A DNA stretch of 16,133 nt, from contig JAJBTD010000066.1 in the NCBI GenBank assembly GCA_020861055.1, positions 8,075-24,207 of the forward strand. The letters run 5' to 3'. Of this stretch, positions 6,545 to 15,724 are shown piece by piece. Position numbers and translations under genes: made by a program. The notes beneath the pieces are model-generated. The model saw only the letters and a list, made by a program, of their open reading frames with translations, had not been told where the DNA came from and searched no databases. Within the stretch, counting starts at the first letter, position 1; each line of letters starts with the position of its first letter. This DNA is from Clostridiales bacterium. GTDB taxonomy: Bacteria; Bacillota; Clostridia; Oscillospirales; Oscillospiraceae.

Positions 6545-7783
6545 ATGAAGGAGATATCCGGCGGCATTGTGGCCGCTAAGGGATTCCGGGCCGCCGGGAT
6601 CCGGGTGGGGGTGAAGGCCTCCGCCCTGCCCATGGACGGAGAGGGCAAAAAGGATCTGATGCTGCTGGCCTCTGACCGGCCCTGCACGGCGGCGGGGATG
6701 TTCACCACCAACCGGGTGAAGGCCGCGCCGGTGCTGCTCACAAAAACAAACATCGCCGACGGCGTGTGCCAGGCGGTCATCGCCAACTCGGGCAACGCCA
6801 ACGCCTGCGCCCCCAACAGCGAGCTTCACGCACAGGAGATGTGCCAGGCGGCGGCAACGGCCCTGGGACTGGCCCCGTCGGATGTGGCGGTGGCCTCCAC
6901 CGGGGTCATTGGACAGGAGCTGAACATTCAGGCCATCACAGAGGGCGTTCCTGCCCTGGCGGAGAAGCTGTCAGCCGCCCCCTCCGCCTCGGAGGATGCC
7001 GCTCACGCCATTATGACCACCGACACCGTCAAAAAGGAGATCGCCGTGGAGACGGAGATCGGCGGCGTGACCGTCCGGGTGGGGGGTATCGCCAAAGGCT
7101 CCGGCATGATACACCCCAATATGGGCACCATGCTCAGCTTCGTCACCACCGACTGCGCCATCACCCCCAAGCTGCTCACCGAGCTGGTACACGAGGTAGT
7201 GCCCCGGACGTTCAACCGGGTGACGGTGGACGGGGACACCTCCACCAACGACACCTTCCTGGTGCTGGCCAACGGCAGCGCAGGAAATCCCCTCATCGAC
7301 TGGCAGGGACCGGAGTATCTGGCACTGAAAGAGGCCCTCATGGTTGTCTGCACCTATCTGGCCCGGAGCATGGCCGCCGACGGAGAGGGGGCCAGCCGCC
7401 TGCTCACCTGCACTGTCCACGGGGCGGAGGACGAGGCCAAGGCGGAGCGGCTCAGCCGTGCGGTGGTGGGTTCCTCTCTGGTGAAGGCCGCCATGTTCGG
7501 CGCAGACGCCAACTTTGGCCGGGTGCTGTGCGCCATGGGCTATTCCGGGGCGCAGTTCGACCCGGAGACGGTGGATATTTTCTTCCGCTCCCAGGGGGGA
7601 GAGGTCCAGGTCTGCCGGGACGGCATGGGCCTGAGCTTTGACGAGGACGCAGCCAAGGTGGTTTTGAGCCAGAACGAGGTGGTGATCGACGTCGCCCTCC
7701 GGGAGGGAGCGGCGGAGGCCACCTGCTGGGGCTGCGACCTGACCTATGACTATGTGAAGATCAACGGAGATTACAGGAGCTGA
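6545..7783 (+). CDS. argJ: Bifunctional ornithine acetyltransferase / N-acetylglutamate synthase
   Basis: ArgJ moves the acetyl group from N-acetylornithine to glutamate, which makes the pathway cyclic. Bifunctional forms can also use acetyl-CoA to start it. The 412-residue precursor has the family layout: GGIVAAKGFRAAGI at the start, ANSGNANAC at about 75-83, and the self-cleavage region KGSGMIHPNMGTML with the nucleophile Thr195. Cleavage before this threonine gives the alpha and beta chains. The residue before it is Gly rather than the commoner Ala. The protein ends with the conserved CDLTYDYVKINGDYRS. There is no separate argA gene in the cluster, which suggests the bifunctional form, but sequence alone does not prove this. 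The start lies 50 bases after argC with a modest GGGAAGTGA ribosome site. Confidence 0.96.
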   Translation: MKEISGGIVAAKGFRAAGIRVGVKASALPMDGEGKKDLMLLASDRPCTAAGMFTTNRVKAAPVLLTKTNIADGVCQAVIANSGNANACAPNSELHAQEMCQAAATALGLAPSDVAVASTGVIGQELNIQAITEGVPALAEKLSAAPSASEDAAHAIMTTDTVKKEIAVETEIGGVTVRVGGIAKGSGMIHPNMGTMLSFVTTDCAITPKLLTELVHEVVPRTFNRVTVDGDTSTNDTFLVLANGSAGNPLIDWQGPEYLALKEALMVVCTYLARSMAADGEGASRLLTCTVHGAEDEAKAERLSRAVVGSSLVKAAMFGADANFGRVLCAMGYSGAQFDPETVDIFFRSQGGEVQVCRDGMGLSFDEDAAKVVLSQNEVVIDVALREGAAEATCWGCDLTYDYVKINGDYRS

Positions 7784-7791
7784 GAGAGAAG

Positions 7792-8646
7792 ATGGCCTAC
7801 GATCATGTGGAACGGGCGCAGGTGCTGGTGGAGGCCCTGCCCTATATCCAGAAGTACAGCGGTAAGACGGTGGTGGTGAAGTATGGCGGCAACGCCATGA
7901 TCTCCGAGGACCTCCGCTCTGCCGTCATGAGCGACATTATCCTCCTCCGGCTGGTGGGCATCCATGTGGTGGTGGTCCACGGCGGCGGGCCGGAGATCAA
8001 CGAGATGCTGAAAAAGACCGGCAAGCAGTCTCAGTTTGTAGACGGCCTCCGCTACACCGACGAGGAGACGATGGACATCGTCCAGCAGGTGCTCTGCGGC
8101 CGGGTGAACAAAAACCTGGTGGCCACCTTAAACCGGATGGGCGGCCGGGCCATGGGCCTGTGCGGGATGGACGCATCTCTGTTTGAGGCGAAGGTCAAGG
8201 ACGTGAAATACGGCCTGGTGGGGGAGATCGTCAAGGTGAATCCTCAGGTGGTCCAGGACTGCATCGACAACGGCTATATCCCGGTGGTCTCCACCGTGGC
8301 CCAGGGGATGGACGCCCAGACCGCCTACAACATCAACGCCGATACCGCTGCCGCCAAGCTGGCGGTGGCCCTGAATGCGGAAAAGCTCATCCTGCTCACC
8401 GACGTCCGGGGCCTCTTGCGGGACCCCAAGGACGAGGACACCCTCATCCATGTGGTGCATATGTCCGACGTACCCATGCTGAAAAAAACGGGGGTCATCT
8501 CCGGGGGCATGATCCCCAAGGTGGAGTGCTGCGTGGAGGCGGTGCGCTCCGGCGTCAAGCGGAGCCACATCCTGGACGGGCGCATCCCCCACTCCATCCT
8601 CATCGAGATGTTATCGGACAAGGGCATCGGCACCATGCTGCTGTGA
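7792..8646 (+). CDS. argB: Acetylglutamate kinase, probably arginine-sensitive
   Basis: ArgB phosphorylates N-acetylglutamate with ATP, the second and usually rate-controlling step. The 284-residue protein carries VVVKYGGNAM with Lys30, HGGGPEIN (63-70) for substrate binding, NINADTAAAKLA (180-191) and SGGMIPK with Lys243. An extra N-terminal helix (residues about 3-22, VERAQVLVEALPYIQKY) precedes the core. In Pseudomonas and Thermotoga this helix links dimers into hexamers that arginine inhibits, so feedback inhibition is likely here. The C-terminal SDKGIGTM fits the arginine-site end of that group. The gene starts 8 bases after argJ, with an AGGAG inside the argJ end. Confidence 0.96.
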   Translation: MAYDHVERAQVLVEALPYIQKYSGKTVVVKYGGNAMISEDLRSAVMSDIILLRLVGIHVVVVHGGGPEINEMLKKTGKQSQFVDGLRYTDEETMDIVQQVLCGRVNKNLVATLNRMGGRAMGLCGMDASLFEAKVKDVKYGLVGEIVKVNPQVVQDCIDNGYIPVVSTVAQGMDAQTAYNINADTAAAKLAVALNAEKLILLTDVRGLLRDPKDEDTLIHVVHMSDVPMLKKTGVISGGMIPKVECCVEAVRSGVKRSHILDGRIPHSILIEMLSDKGIGTMLL

Positions 8647-8664
8647 CATGGGAGGCGAGACGAG

Positions 8665-9852
8665 ATGACGTTTGAAGAACTGAAGGCGCTGGACCACCAG
8701 TACACCATGCAGACCTACGGTCGCTTTGACGTGGCCCTGGACCACGGCGTGGGAGCCACCCTCTACGGCCTGGAGGGAGAGGAGTACATCGACTTTGCCA
8801 GCGGCATCGGGGTGAACTCCCTGGGCTACGGTCACCCCGCCTGGGTAAAGGCGGTGGAGGAGCAGGCCCACAAGCTGGCCCACGCCTCCAACCTGTTCTA
8901 CACCGAACCCTACGCCCGGCTGGCGGAGACGCTCTGCAAGCGCACAGGGATGTCCGCCGTGTTTTTCGCCAACGGCGGCGGCGAGGCCAACGAGGGCATT
9001 ATCAAGCTGGCTCGGAAATACTCCTTCGACAAGTACGGCAAGGGCCGGGCCAACATCGTGACCCTCCGCAACTCCTTCCACGGCCGCACCATCACCACCC
9101 TCCAGGCCACGGGCCAGGAGGTGTTCCACAACTACTTCTTCCCCTTCACCGAGGGCTTCCGCTATGCCGAGGCCAACGACCTGGCCTCCGTTCAGGCCCA
9201 GGCGGGAGAGGACACCTGCGCCGTCCTGCTGGAGCTGGTGCAGGGAGAGGGGGGCGTGCTGCCGCTGGACAAGGGCTTTGTCCAGTCCGTGGCGGACTGG
9301 TGCCGGGAGCGGGACCTGCTCCTGCTGGTGGACGAGGTGCAGACCGGCGTGGGCCGGACCGGTTCCCTGTTCTGTTTCCAGCAGTACGGCATCCAGCCGG
9401 ACGCCGTGACATTTGCCAAGGGCATCGCCGGAGGACTCCCCATGGCGGGGGTCATGGCGAATGAGAAGTGCCGGAACGTCCTCGGCCCCGGCACCCACGC
9501 CACCACCTTCGGCGGCAACCCCATCGCCGCCAGCGCGGCCCTGGCGGTGCTGAATGTGCTGAACGACGACTACATGCCGGAGATCAACGCCAAGGGCAAT
9601 TATATTATGGAGACGGTCCGCAGCTGGGACGCCCCCTGTGTGGAGACCGTCCGGGGCCTGGGCCTGATGGTGGGTATCGTCCTGAAGGACGGGACGGACC
9701 GGGCCGCCCTGATTGGGCAGATCTACGGGAAAAACGTCCTGGTGCTCACCGCCGGACCGAGGACCATCCGGCTGCTGCCGCCGCTGACCATCTCCTATGA
9801 GGAGCTGGACAAGGGGCTGGCCGCCATGAAGGACGTACTGGTAAACGCCTGA
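8665..9852 (+). CDS. argD: Acetylornithine aminotransferase
   Basis: ArgD is a PLP-dependent class III aminotransferase. It converts N-acetylglutamate semialdehyde to N-acetylornithine using glutamate as amino donor. The 395-residue length is usual. Visible motifs are the cofactor-phosphate region FFANGGGEANEG, the RNSFHGRT stretch, LLLVDEVQTGVGRTG with the pyridine-contacting Asp223, and the Schiff-base Lys252 in TFAKGIAGGLPM. THATTFGGNP and the C-terminal RLLPPLTIS, which contacts the substrate carboxylate, complete the fold. The ATG at 8665 follows argB by 18 bases with GGAGG 9 bases upstream. Enzymes of this family often also act on succinyl-diaminopimelate in lysine synthesis, which is possible here but not shown. 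Confidence 0.96.
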   Translation: MTFEELKALDHQYTMQTYGRFDVALDHGVGATLYGLEGEEYIDFASGIGVNSLGYGHPAWVKAVEEQAHKLAHASNLFYTEPYARLAETLCKRTGMSAVFFANGGGEANEGIIKLARKYSFDKYGKGRANIVTLRNSFHGRTITTLQATGQEVFHNYFFPFTEGFRYAEANDLASVQAQAGEDTCAVLLELVQGEGGVLPLDKGFVQSVADWCRERDLLLLVDEVQTGVGRTGSLFCFQQYGIQPDAVTFAKGIAGGLPMAGVMANEKCRNVLGPGTHATTFGGNPIAASAALAVLNVLNDDYMPEINAKGNYIMETVRSWDAPCVETVRGLGLMVGIVLKDGTDRAALIGQIYGKNVLVLTAGPRTIRLLPPLTISYEELDKGLAAMKDVLVNA

Positions 9853-9884
9853 ACCAACCCTGTCAACGAGAGGAGCGAATAACG

Positions 9885-10808
<924 letters not shown>

Positions 10809-10820
10809 GATCGTTTTGCG

Positions 10821-10873
10821 GCTTCACCGCACAAATGCGCTGTGGCAGATGTGCGGTGGAGCTTTCATTTTTG
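10821..10873 (+). terminator. Intrinsic terminator of the arginine cluster
   Basis: GCTTCACCGCAC (10821-10832) pairs with GTGCGGTGGAGC (10851-10862) over 12 pairs with one G-T, around an 18-base loop. The T-rich tail TTTCATTTTTG follows directly. It starts 12 bases after the argF stop. Confidence 0.8.
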
Positions 10874-10893
10874 TGACACCGGCCCTCCGGCTC

Positions 10894-10922
10894 TTGACAA
10901 TCCGAGACTAAAACGGTAGCAT
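10894..10922 (+). promoter_or_regulatory. Promoter of the HELTH lipoprotein gene
   Basis: A consensus TTGACA (10894-10899), a 17-base spacer and TAGCAT (10917-10922) form a good housekeeping promoter just after the argF terminator. A 5' leader of about 30 bases would precede the ATG at 10962, which has GGGAGGAG upstream. Confidence 0.7.
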
Positions 10923-10961
10923 AGAGGAAGAAAACAACCTTTCCAAAAGGGAGGAGCCGCT

Positions 10962-12875
10962 ATGAAAAGAATCGTCCTCGCCCTGCTGCTGACCCTGGCC
11001 CTGCTCCTGTCCGGCTGTGCCCCTAAACAGGAGGCGGACAGCGCATCAGACGTCCCTATCGCTTCTGTGGATGGGGAGACGGAAGCCACAGATTCGGAGG
11101 TCACAGTTTCCGCAGAGGAGGCGTTTGACCTGTCCAATGTAGCTGTCGCCGGAGCAGAGGGCTTTTATGAGCTGAGTCTGCTGCCCCAGATCGCTGAGCT
11201 GGACATTGCGGACATGGTTCTGCTGGACGAGAACACTGTCCTGCTCCTCACCGGGGAACAACAGGATACCCTGCTCACCCTGAACCTGGAGGCTGGGGCG
11301 ATAGAGACATTATGTCAACTGAGCTGGTCGGAGACGATCAATAACGACGACACATCTGACTGGACGGAGGGCTGGAGCTGGTGCAGCCGATATCTGATTT
11401 CCGCCGACCCCATTATCATCATCAGCGCCGGGGAGGAGGAGCAGTGCTTCCTGGTGCGGGAGGATGGAACAACACAGGAGCTTCCCGTCTCCTATGAGGA
11501 GGGGGCGCCCGACTACTACAGCGGCGTGTATACCCAGGACGCGCTCTACTGGTACGATTCCGGCAAATACGGCCTCCAGCGGCTGGATTTGGACACCCTG
11601 GAGACTGCCCAGGTGGGCACTGTTCCGGTGGACTACCTCTATATCTGGCTGGAGGGAGTGACCCCGGAGGGGGAGGCAGTGCTCATTGCCGATACCGCCG
11701 GTGGAGAGACGGTGACCCTGGTGATGAGCGTGGAGACAGGAGAGCTGACCGCAGTTTACGATGACTCCTGCTATGAGGCGCTCGTTCAGCGGTGGATGGT
11801 CTATGCGGATGCGGTGGAAAACTCCATGTCCGATTTTGCCCTGACCGTCTATGCCGGGACACAGCAGGCGGAGGGAGTGCTCTCCATCTCCCTGCTCTCC
11901 CAGTACCCGGAGACGGTGGCGGCGGAGGACTATGTGGGCTGGCTCTGTCCCGCCCTCCAGGGCCGGGTCTCAGGGAGAAGCCTGTTCCTCATGGAATGGG
12001 CGGACGGCACGCACACCCCGGTCCTCTGGGATTACGGGGCGGACAGTCTGACAGATGGGGAGACAGAGGAGCTGACGCCGCTCCAGTGGGAGCCCTACAG
12101 CGACGCGACGGAGCGGGCCGCACAGCTGTCGGAGCAGTACGGCGTGTACATCTATACGGGAGAGGCGGTGCTGGACGCGCCCATCACTGACTATACCCTC
12201 TCCGTCTGCGACGACGCCTACAGCATCGACGCCGCTCTGGATGCCCTGGAGGAGGCCTTTTCCCGCTATCCGGAGAACTATCTGGAGCAGCTGGGAGGCA
12301 ACAGTGTCCGGGCCATCTGCTTTTATCTCTCCGGGACGATGACTCCCGTGGATACCAGCCTGAATATCTCCAACCCAGCCGGCCTGTCCTGTCAGGCGGG
12401 GGATCTGGAGATCATTGCCCTGGATGCCGGAAACTACATCCGGGCGCAGGATGTGATCCACGAGCTGACCCATGTGTTGGATCACCAGCTCTGGCTGGCG
12501 CTGGACGAGGACACCTGGAACAGTATGAATCCGGAGGGATTTGAATACCATTACGCCTACATCGGCGAGGACGGCGTGAGCTACGAGTGGGGGGACACCA
12601 CCTACACTGCTGACGGCTCCGCTTACTATAACGGGGACGTGGAGAGCGTCTATTTTGTGGACGCCTACTCCACCACCTATCCCACGGAGGACCGGGCCAG
12701 ACTGATGGAATATCTGCTGGCCGACCCGGACAGCGGGCCAAACCGCTGGTTTGCCAGCTCCCATGTGCAGGAGAAGCTGACCTATTACTTCGCCCTCATC
12801 CGGGCGGAATTCGACACCACCGACTGGCCGGAGCAGACCGTCTGGGAGGCGGAGCTGGCAGAGGCGGCAGGGTGA
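10962..12875 (+). CDS. Lipoprotein with predicted zinc metallopeptidase domain (HELTH)
   Basis: This 637-residue protein has a lipoprotein signal (MKRIV, a leucine-rich run, lipobox LLSGC with Cys19), so it should sit on the outer membrane face. Residues about 50-390 show repeated beta-strand segments alternating hydrophobic and turn residues (for example DALYWYDSGKYGLQRLDLDT), which look like blades of a beta-propeller. The C-terminal part contains VIHELTHVLDH with the zincin motif His500-Glu501-x-x-His504. About 70 residues later comes FVDAYSTTYPTEDRAR, with Glu576 as a likely third zinc ligand as in gluzincins. A helix before it (DAALDALEEAFSRYP) is common in these peptidases. I do not recognise a named family and the substrate is unknown. 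It has its own promoter after the argF terminator, and an aminotransferase gene follows after 60 bases. The protease call rests on motifs, not on tested activity. Confidence 0.75.
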   Translation: MKRIVLALLLTLALLLSGCAPKQEADSASDVPIASVDGETEATDSEVTVSAEEAFDLSNVAVAGAEGFYELSLLPQIAELDIADMVLLDENTVLLLTGEQQDTLLTLNLEAGAIETLCQLSWSETINNDDTSDWTEGWSWCSRYLISADPIIIISAGEEEQCFLVREDGTTQELPVSYEEGAPDYYSGVYTQDALYWYDSGKYGLQRLDLDTLETAQVGTVPVDYLYIWLEGVTPEGEAVLIADTAGGETVTLVMSVETGELTAVYDDSCYEALVQRWMVYADAVENSMSDFALTVYAGTQQAEGVLSISLLSQYPETVAAEDYVGWLCPALQGRVSGRSLFLMEWADGTHTPVLWDYGADSLTDGETEELTPLQWEPYSDATERAAQLSEQYGVYIYTGEAVLDAPITDYTLSVCDDAYSIDAALDALEEAFSRYPENYLEQLGGNSVRAICFYLSGTMTPVDTSLNISNPAGLSCQAGDLEIIALDAGNYIRAQDVIHELTHVLDHQLWLALDEDTWNSMNPEGFEYHYAYIGEDGVSYEWGDTTYTADGSAYYNGDVESVYFVDAYSTTYPTEDRARLMEYLLADPDSGPNRWFASSHVQEKLTYYFALIRAEFDTTDWPEQTVWEAELAEAAG

Positions 12876-12935
12876 AATGCCCACAAAATCAAAATCATCG
12901 GGGCAGATCCGTCCCGGAAAAAGAGGCGACCAAAT

Positions 12936-14120
12936 ATGAATGAACAGATGCTGCAATATGGCCGGGCCCGGTCGGTGATCCGGGAGTTGTTTGAGTACGG
13001 CAACCGGCGGGCGGCCGTGGTGGGCCGGGAGAAGGTTTACGACTTCTCCCTGGGCAATCCCAGCGTGGCCCCGCCGCCCCAGGTGAACGACACCATCCGC
13101 CGTCTGCTGGACGAGACGGACCCCTGCCTCCTCCACGGCTACACCAGCGCTCCTGGCGACCCGGTGGCCAGGGAACAGATCGCCGCCTCCCTCCGGCGGC
13201 GGTTCGGGGTGGACTGCACAGCGGAGCAGCTCTACCTCACTGCGGGCGCCGCCGCCGCCCTGAGCTGCTGTCTCCTGGGCCTGTGCGAGCCGGGAGACGA
13301 GGTGGTTGTCTTTGCCCCCTATTTCCCGGAGTACCAGGTGTTTATCCACACTGCCGGGGCGGTGATGAAGCTGGTCCCCCCGGAGACGGAGAACTTTCAG
13401 ATCGACTTCGACGCCCTGGAGGGGCTGCTGTCCCCCAGGACCCGCGCGGTGATCGTCAACTCCCCCAACAACCCCTCCGGGGCGGTGTATACCCCGGCGA
13501 CGCTGAAGCGCCTGGCTGCGCTGCTGGAGGACCGGCAGAACCGGTGGGGCCATCCCATCTACCTCATCAGCGATGAGCCATACCGGGAGATCGCCTTTGC
13601 CGGGGTGGAGGTACCCTATCTCCCCAAGCTCTACGACAATACCCTGGTGTGCTATTCCTGGTCTAAATCCCTGTCTCTCCCCGGAGAGCGCATCGGCTAC
13701 GTCTATGTTCCCGGCAGCGTGGAGGACAGCGGGGCGGTGTATGCCGCTGTGGCCGGAGCGGGCCGGGCGCTGGGCTATGTCTGCGCCCCCAGTCTGCTCC
13801 AGCGGGTGGCGGGGGCCTGCTGTGACCTGACTGCCGATCTGTCGGTGTACGAGGAAAACGCAAAGCTGCTGGTCACTGAGCTGACCAAGATGGGCTACCG
13901 CTGCCCGGTGCCCGGCGGCACCTTCTACCTGTTTCCCCAGTCTCTGGAGCCGGACGACGAGGCGTTCTCCAAAGCGGCACAGGAGCTGGATCTGCTGCTG
14001 GTGCCCGGACGGGGCTTCGGCTGCCCCGGCCACGTCCGCATCGCCTTCTGCGTGCCCACGGAGCGCATCGAGCGGTCGCTGCCGGTATTTGCGAAGCTGG
14101 CGGAGCGGTACAAACGGTAG
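12936..14120 (+). CDS. PLP-dependent class I aminotransferase (aspartate aminotransferase-like)
   Basis: The 394-residue protein is a fold-type I, class I/II aminotransferase acting in the cytoplasm. It has the substrate-binding start DFSLGNPSVAPP (36-47), GYTSAPGDP (68-76), the cofactor-binding motif VNSPNNPSG (174-182) and ISDEPY (211-216) with Asp213. The Schiff-base lysine is Lys244 in SWSKSLSLPGERIGY, and the C-terminal RIAF arginine is expected to bind the substrate carboxylate. This group includes enzymes using aspartate, alanine, aromatic or branched amino acids, and the sequence does not fix the substrate, so no symbol is given. The ATG at 12936 has AAAGAGGCGA upstream. It lies 60 bases after the lipoprotein gene and 9 bases before ruvX, which suggests co-transcription with both. 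Confidence 0.88.
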   Translation: MNEQMLQYGRARSVIRELFEYGNRRAAVVGREKVYDFSLGNPSVAPPPQVNDTIRRLLDETDPCLLHGYTSAPGDPVAREQIAASLRRRFGVDCTAEQLYLTAGAAAALSCCLLGLCEPGDEVVVFAPYFPEYQVFIHTAGAVMKLVPPETENFQIDFDALEGLLSPRTRAVIVNSPNNPSGAVYTPATLKRLAALLEDRQNRWGHPIYLISDEPYREIAFAGVEVPYLPKLYDNTLVCYSWSKSLSLPGERIGYVYVPGSVEDSGAVYAAVAGAGRALGYVCAPSLLQRVAGACCDLTADLSVYEENAKLLVTELTKMGYRCPVPGGTFYLFPQSLEPDDEAFSKAAQELDLLLVPGRGFGCPGHVRIAFCVPTERIERSLPVFAKLAERYKR

Positions 14121-14129
14121 GGCTGCCCT

Positions 14130-14585
14130 ATGCGGATATTGGCCATCGATTACGGCGACGCCCGGACCGGGATCGCCATCTCCGACCCCCTGGGGATGCT
14201 GGCGGGGTATACCACCGTCATCCACAGCCGGGACCAGGACCAGGTGGTGGAGGAGCTGAAGACCCTCATCCGGGACCATCAGGTGGAGGAGCTGGTGCTG
14301 GGTCTGCCGAAAAACATGAACGCCACCCTGGGAGACCGGGCGGAAAAGAGCGAGGCGCTGGCCCGGCGACTGCGGGAGGAGACGGGTCTTCCCGTCACCC
14401 TCTGGGACGAGCGGCGGACCACGGTGGACGCCCACCGCATCCTCTCGGAAAACGGGCGGCACGGGAAAAAACGGAAAAATACGGTGGACGCTGTGGCAGC
14501 TTCCCTCATCCTGGAGGGGTTCCTGACCTATCGGCGGCTCCACCCTCTGGAGAAGGAGGGAGACGGCGGTGTTTCTGGACTCTGA
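14130..14585 (+). CDS. ruvX: RuvX/YqgF-family RNase H-fold nuclease
   Basis: RuvX (YqgF) is a small RNase H-like nuclease linked to Holliday-junction resolution and, in some bacteria, to 16S rRNA 5'-end processing. The 151-residue protein has the family pattern of acidic residues: Asp7 in ILAIDYGDARTGIA, LVLGLPKNMN (55-64), the glutamate of LWDERRTT (91-98), and Asp120 in KNTVDAVAASLIL. The ribosome site is weak (AGGG), which fits translational coupling to the aminotransferase gene ending 9 bases earlier. The end overlaps the next gene by 17 bases. In Bacillus the equivalent gene (yrrK) also precedes a DUF1292 gene, so this pairing supports the call. Confidence 0.93.
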   Translation: MRILAIDYGDARTGIAISDPLGMLAGYTTVIHSRDQDQVVEELKTLIRDHQVEELVLGLPKNMNATLGDRAEKSEALARRLREETGLPVTLWDERRTTVDAHRILSENGRHGKKRKNTVDAVAASLILEGFLTYRRLHPLEKEGDGGVSGL

Positions 14586-14874
14586 CGAGAAGCGGGTGCT
14601 CATCCCGGTGGAAAACGAGAACGGCAGCGAGACGGTCTACAAGCTGGATGATCTGGTGGAGGTGCTGGACGACACCTTTGGCATCTTCCTCCCCACAAAG
14701 GGGGAGGAGGGCGACGCACTGGTGCTCCGTCTGGTGGGCGACGACGAGGAAAAGGCGGAGAGCTATGAGTCCGTGGAGGACGAGTCGCTGGAACAGACCG
14801 CCTTCGACCTGTACCGGGCCAAATGCCTGACCCTGGACGACACGGACGGAGGGCTGTGGGATCTGATCGTATAA
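14569..14874 (+). CDS. DUF1292 protein (YrzB-like)
   Basis: This is a 101-residue, very acidic cytoplasmic protein of the DUF1292 type, found next to ruvX across Bacillota; its biochemical role is unknown. Family features are the short strand-rich start KRVLIPVENENGSETVYKL, a second strand pair in ALVLRLVGDDEE, and the conserved ESVEDESLEQTAFDLYR helix region. The start is a GTG at 14569, chosen because AAGGAGGG lies 8 bases upstream inside ruvX. The overlap with ruvX is 17 bases, so the two are probably coupled. No obvious terminator follows within the next 100 bases. Confidence 0.85.
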   Translation: MFLDSDEKRVLIPVENENGSETVYKLDDLVEVLDDTFGIFLPTKGEEGDALVLRLVGDDEEKAESYESVEDESLEQTAFDLYRAKCLTLDDTDGGLWDLIV

Positions 14875-14917
14875 CGGCCCTGTTTCTTAATATTTTCTGA
14901 AAACGCCCCGTCGAGCT

Positions 14918-14946
14918 TTGCCATTTTCTGTCGGCTGCGTTATACT
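14918..14946 (+). promoter_or_regulatory. Promoter of the amidase gene
   Basis: TTGCCA (14918-14923), a 17-base spacer and TATACT (14941-14946) form a good vegetative-type promoter. The leader to the ATG at 14982 would be about 30 bases and includes AGGGAGGCGG as the ribosome site. Confidence 0.65.
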
Positions 14947-14981
14947 GCCTCTATCGAAATGAGAAAAAGGGAGGCGGTCAG

Positions 14982-15671
14982 ATGCGCACGCAGCGGAGAC
15001 AGGTCAAACGGCGAGGCAGACGGGGCGTGCTGCGCCCGCTGCTGCTTCTGGCTTTGGCTCTGGGCCTGGGCGTAGTCCTGTATGTAGGGGAGAGCGCCGC
15101 ACAGAATCCACTGGACAACGACAGCGGAAGTGTTTTTTCTCTCCCGTCATTTCTGACCGGGCACAGGGACCCGCCGGAGACGCCGGACTGGGTGACGGTG
15201 GATCTGCTCACGGTGAACGAGTACTCCCGTCCCGGTATTGCTCTGGAGAGGGTCAACGGCATTGTCATCCATTATGTGGGCAATCCAGGCACCACCGCCC
15301 AGGCCAACCGGAACTACTTCGAGAGTCTGGCCGAGACGGGGGAGACTCATGCCAGCAGCCATTTTGTGATCGGGCTGGAGGGGGAGATCATCCAGTGCGT
15401 CCCCTTAGACGAGATCGCTTACTGCTCCAACGACCGAAATTCGGACACCATCTCCATCGAGTGCTGCCATCCCGGAGAGGATGGAGCCTTCACCCAGGAG
15501 ACCTATGACTCCCTGGTAAAGCTGGTGACCTTTCTGGCAGACTACTATGAGCTGGATCGGGATCAGGTCATCCGCCACTACGACGTGACGGGAAAGCTCT
15601 GCCCCCTGTACTATGTGGAGCATGAGGACGCCTGGGAGCAGTTCAAGGACGACGTGTTCGGCGTACAGTAA
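14982..15671 (+). CDS. Membrane-anchored N-acetylmuramoyl-L-alanine amidase (Amidase_2/PGRP fold)
   Basis: Enzymes of this zinc-dependent family cut the bond between N-acetylmuramic acid and L-alanine in peptidoglycan. The 229-residue protein has a very basic N-terminus, a membrane segment or uncleaved signal at about 16-38, and a spacer to about 70, followed by one amidase domain. Likely zinc ligands are His97 in IVIHYVGN, His199 in VIRHYDVTGK and Cys207 in KLCP. SSHFVIGLEGEIIQCVP (125-141) and the DTISIECC strand (155-162) are also typical. No separate wall-binding domain is visible, so the membrane anchor probably places it at the wall. It has its own promoter. A role in growth, lysis or spore formation cannot be chosen from sequence. 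Confidence 0.9.
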   Translation: MRTQRRQVKRRGRRGVLRPLLLLALALGLGVVLYVGESAAQNPLDNDSGSVFSLPSFLTGHRDPPETPDWVTVDLLTVNEYSRPGIALERVNGIVIHYVGNPGTTAQANRNYFESLAETGETHASSHFVIGLEGEIIQCVPLDEIAYCSNDRNSDTISIECCHPGEDGAFTQETYDSLVKLVTFLADYYELDRDQVIRHYDVTGKLCPLYYVEHEDAWEQFKDDVFGVQ

Positions 15672-15673
15672 AA

Positions 15674-15686
15674 GCAAAACTTTTGC
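15674..15686. promoter_or_regulatory. Palindrome upstream of the kinase promoter
   Basis: GCAAAA-C-TTTTGC is a perfect 6-1-6 palindrome lying 8 bases upstream of the -35 box and directly after the amidase stop. It may be an activator or repressor site, or the weak end signal of the amidase transcript. Confidence 0.35.
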
Positions 15687-15694
15687 AAATCATA

Positions 15695-15723
15695 TTGCAA
15701 TCCCGCCGGAAAAAAGGTACAAT
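15695..15723 (+). promoter_or_regulatory. Promoter of the PfkB-type kinase gene
   Basis: TTGCAA (15695-15700), a 17-base spacer and TACAAT (15718-15723) form a near-consensus promoter. The predicted transcription start falls within the palindrome immediately downstream. Confidence 0.7.
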
Positions 15724-15724
15724 A

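Noticed and set aside
11970..14603. An 877-codon open frame on the minus strand
   Set aside because: It lies antisense to the HELTH lipoprotein, the aminotransferase and ruvX, all of which have clear motifs and ribosome sites. Its translation is rich in His, Gly, Val and Gln without any domain, as expected from a shadow of GC-rich codons.
15672..15690. GCAAAAcTTTTGC as an intrinsic terminator for the amidase gene
   Set aside because: The stem is short and AT-rich, has a one-base loop, and no T-run follows, so it is better treated as a possible protein-binding dyad.
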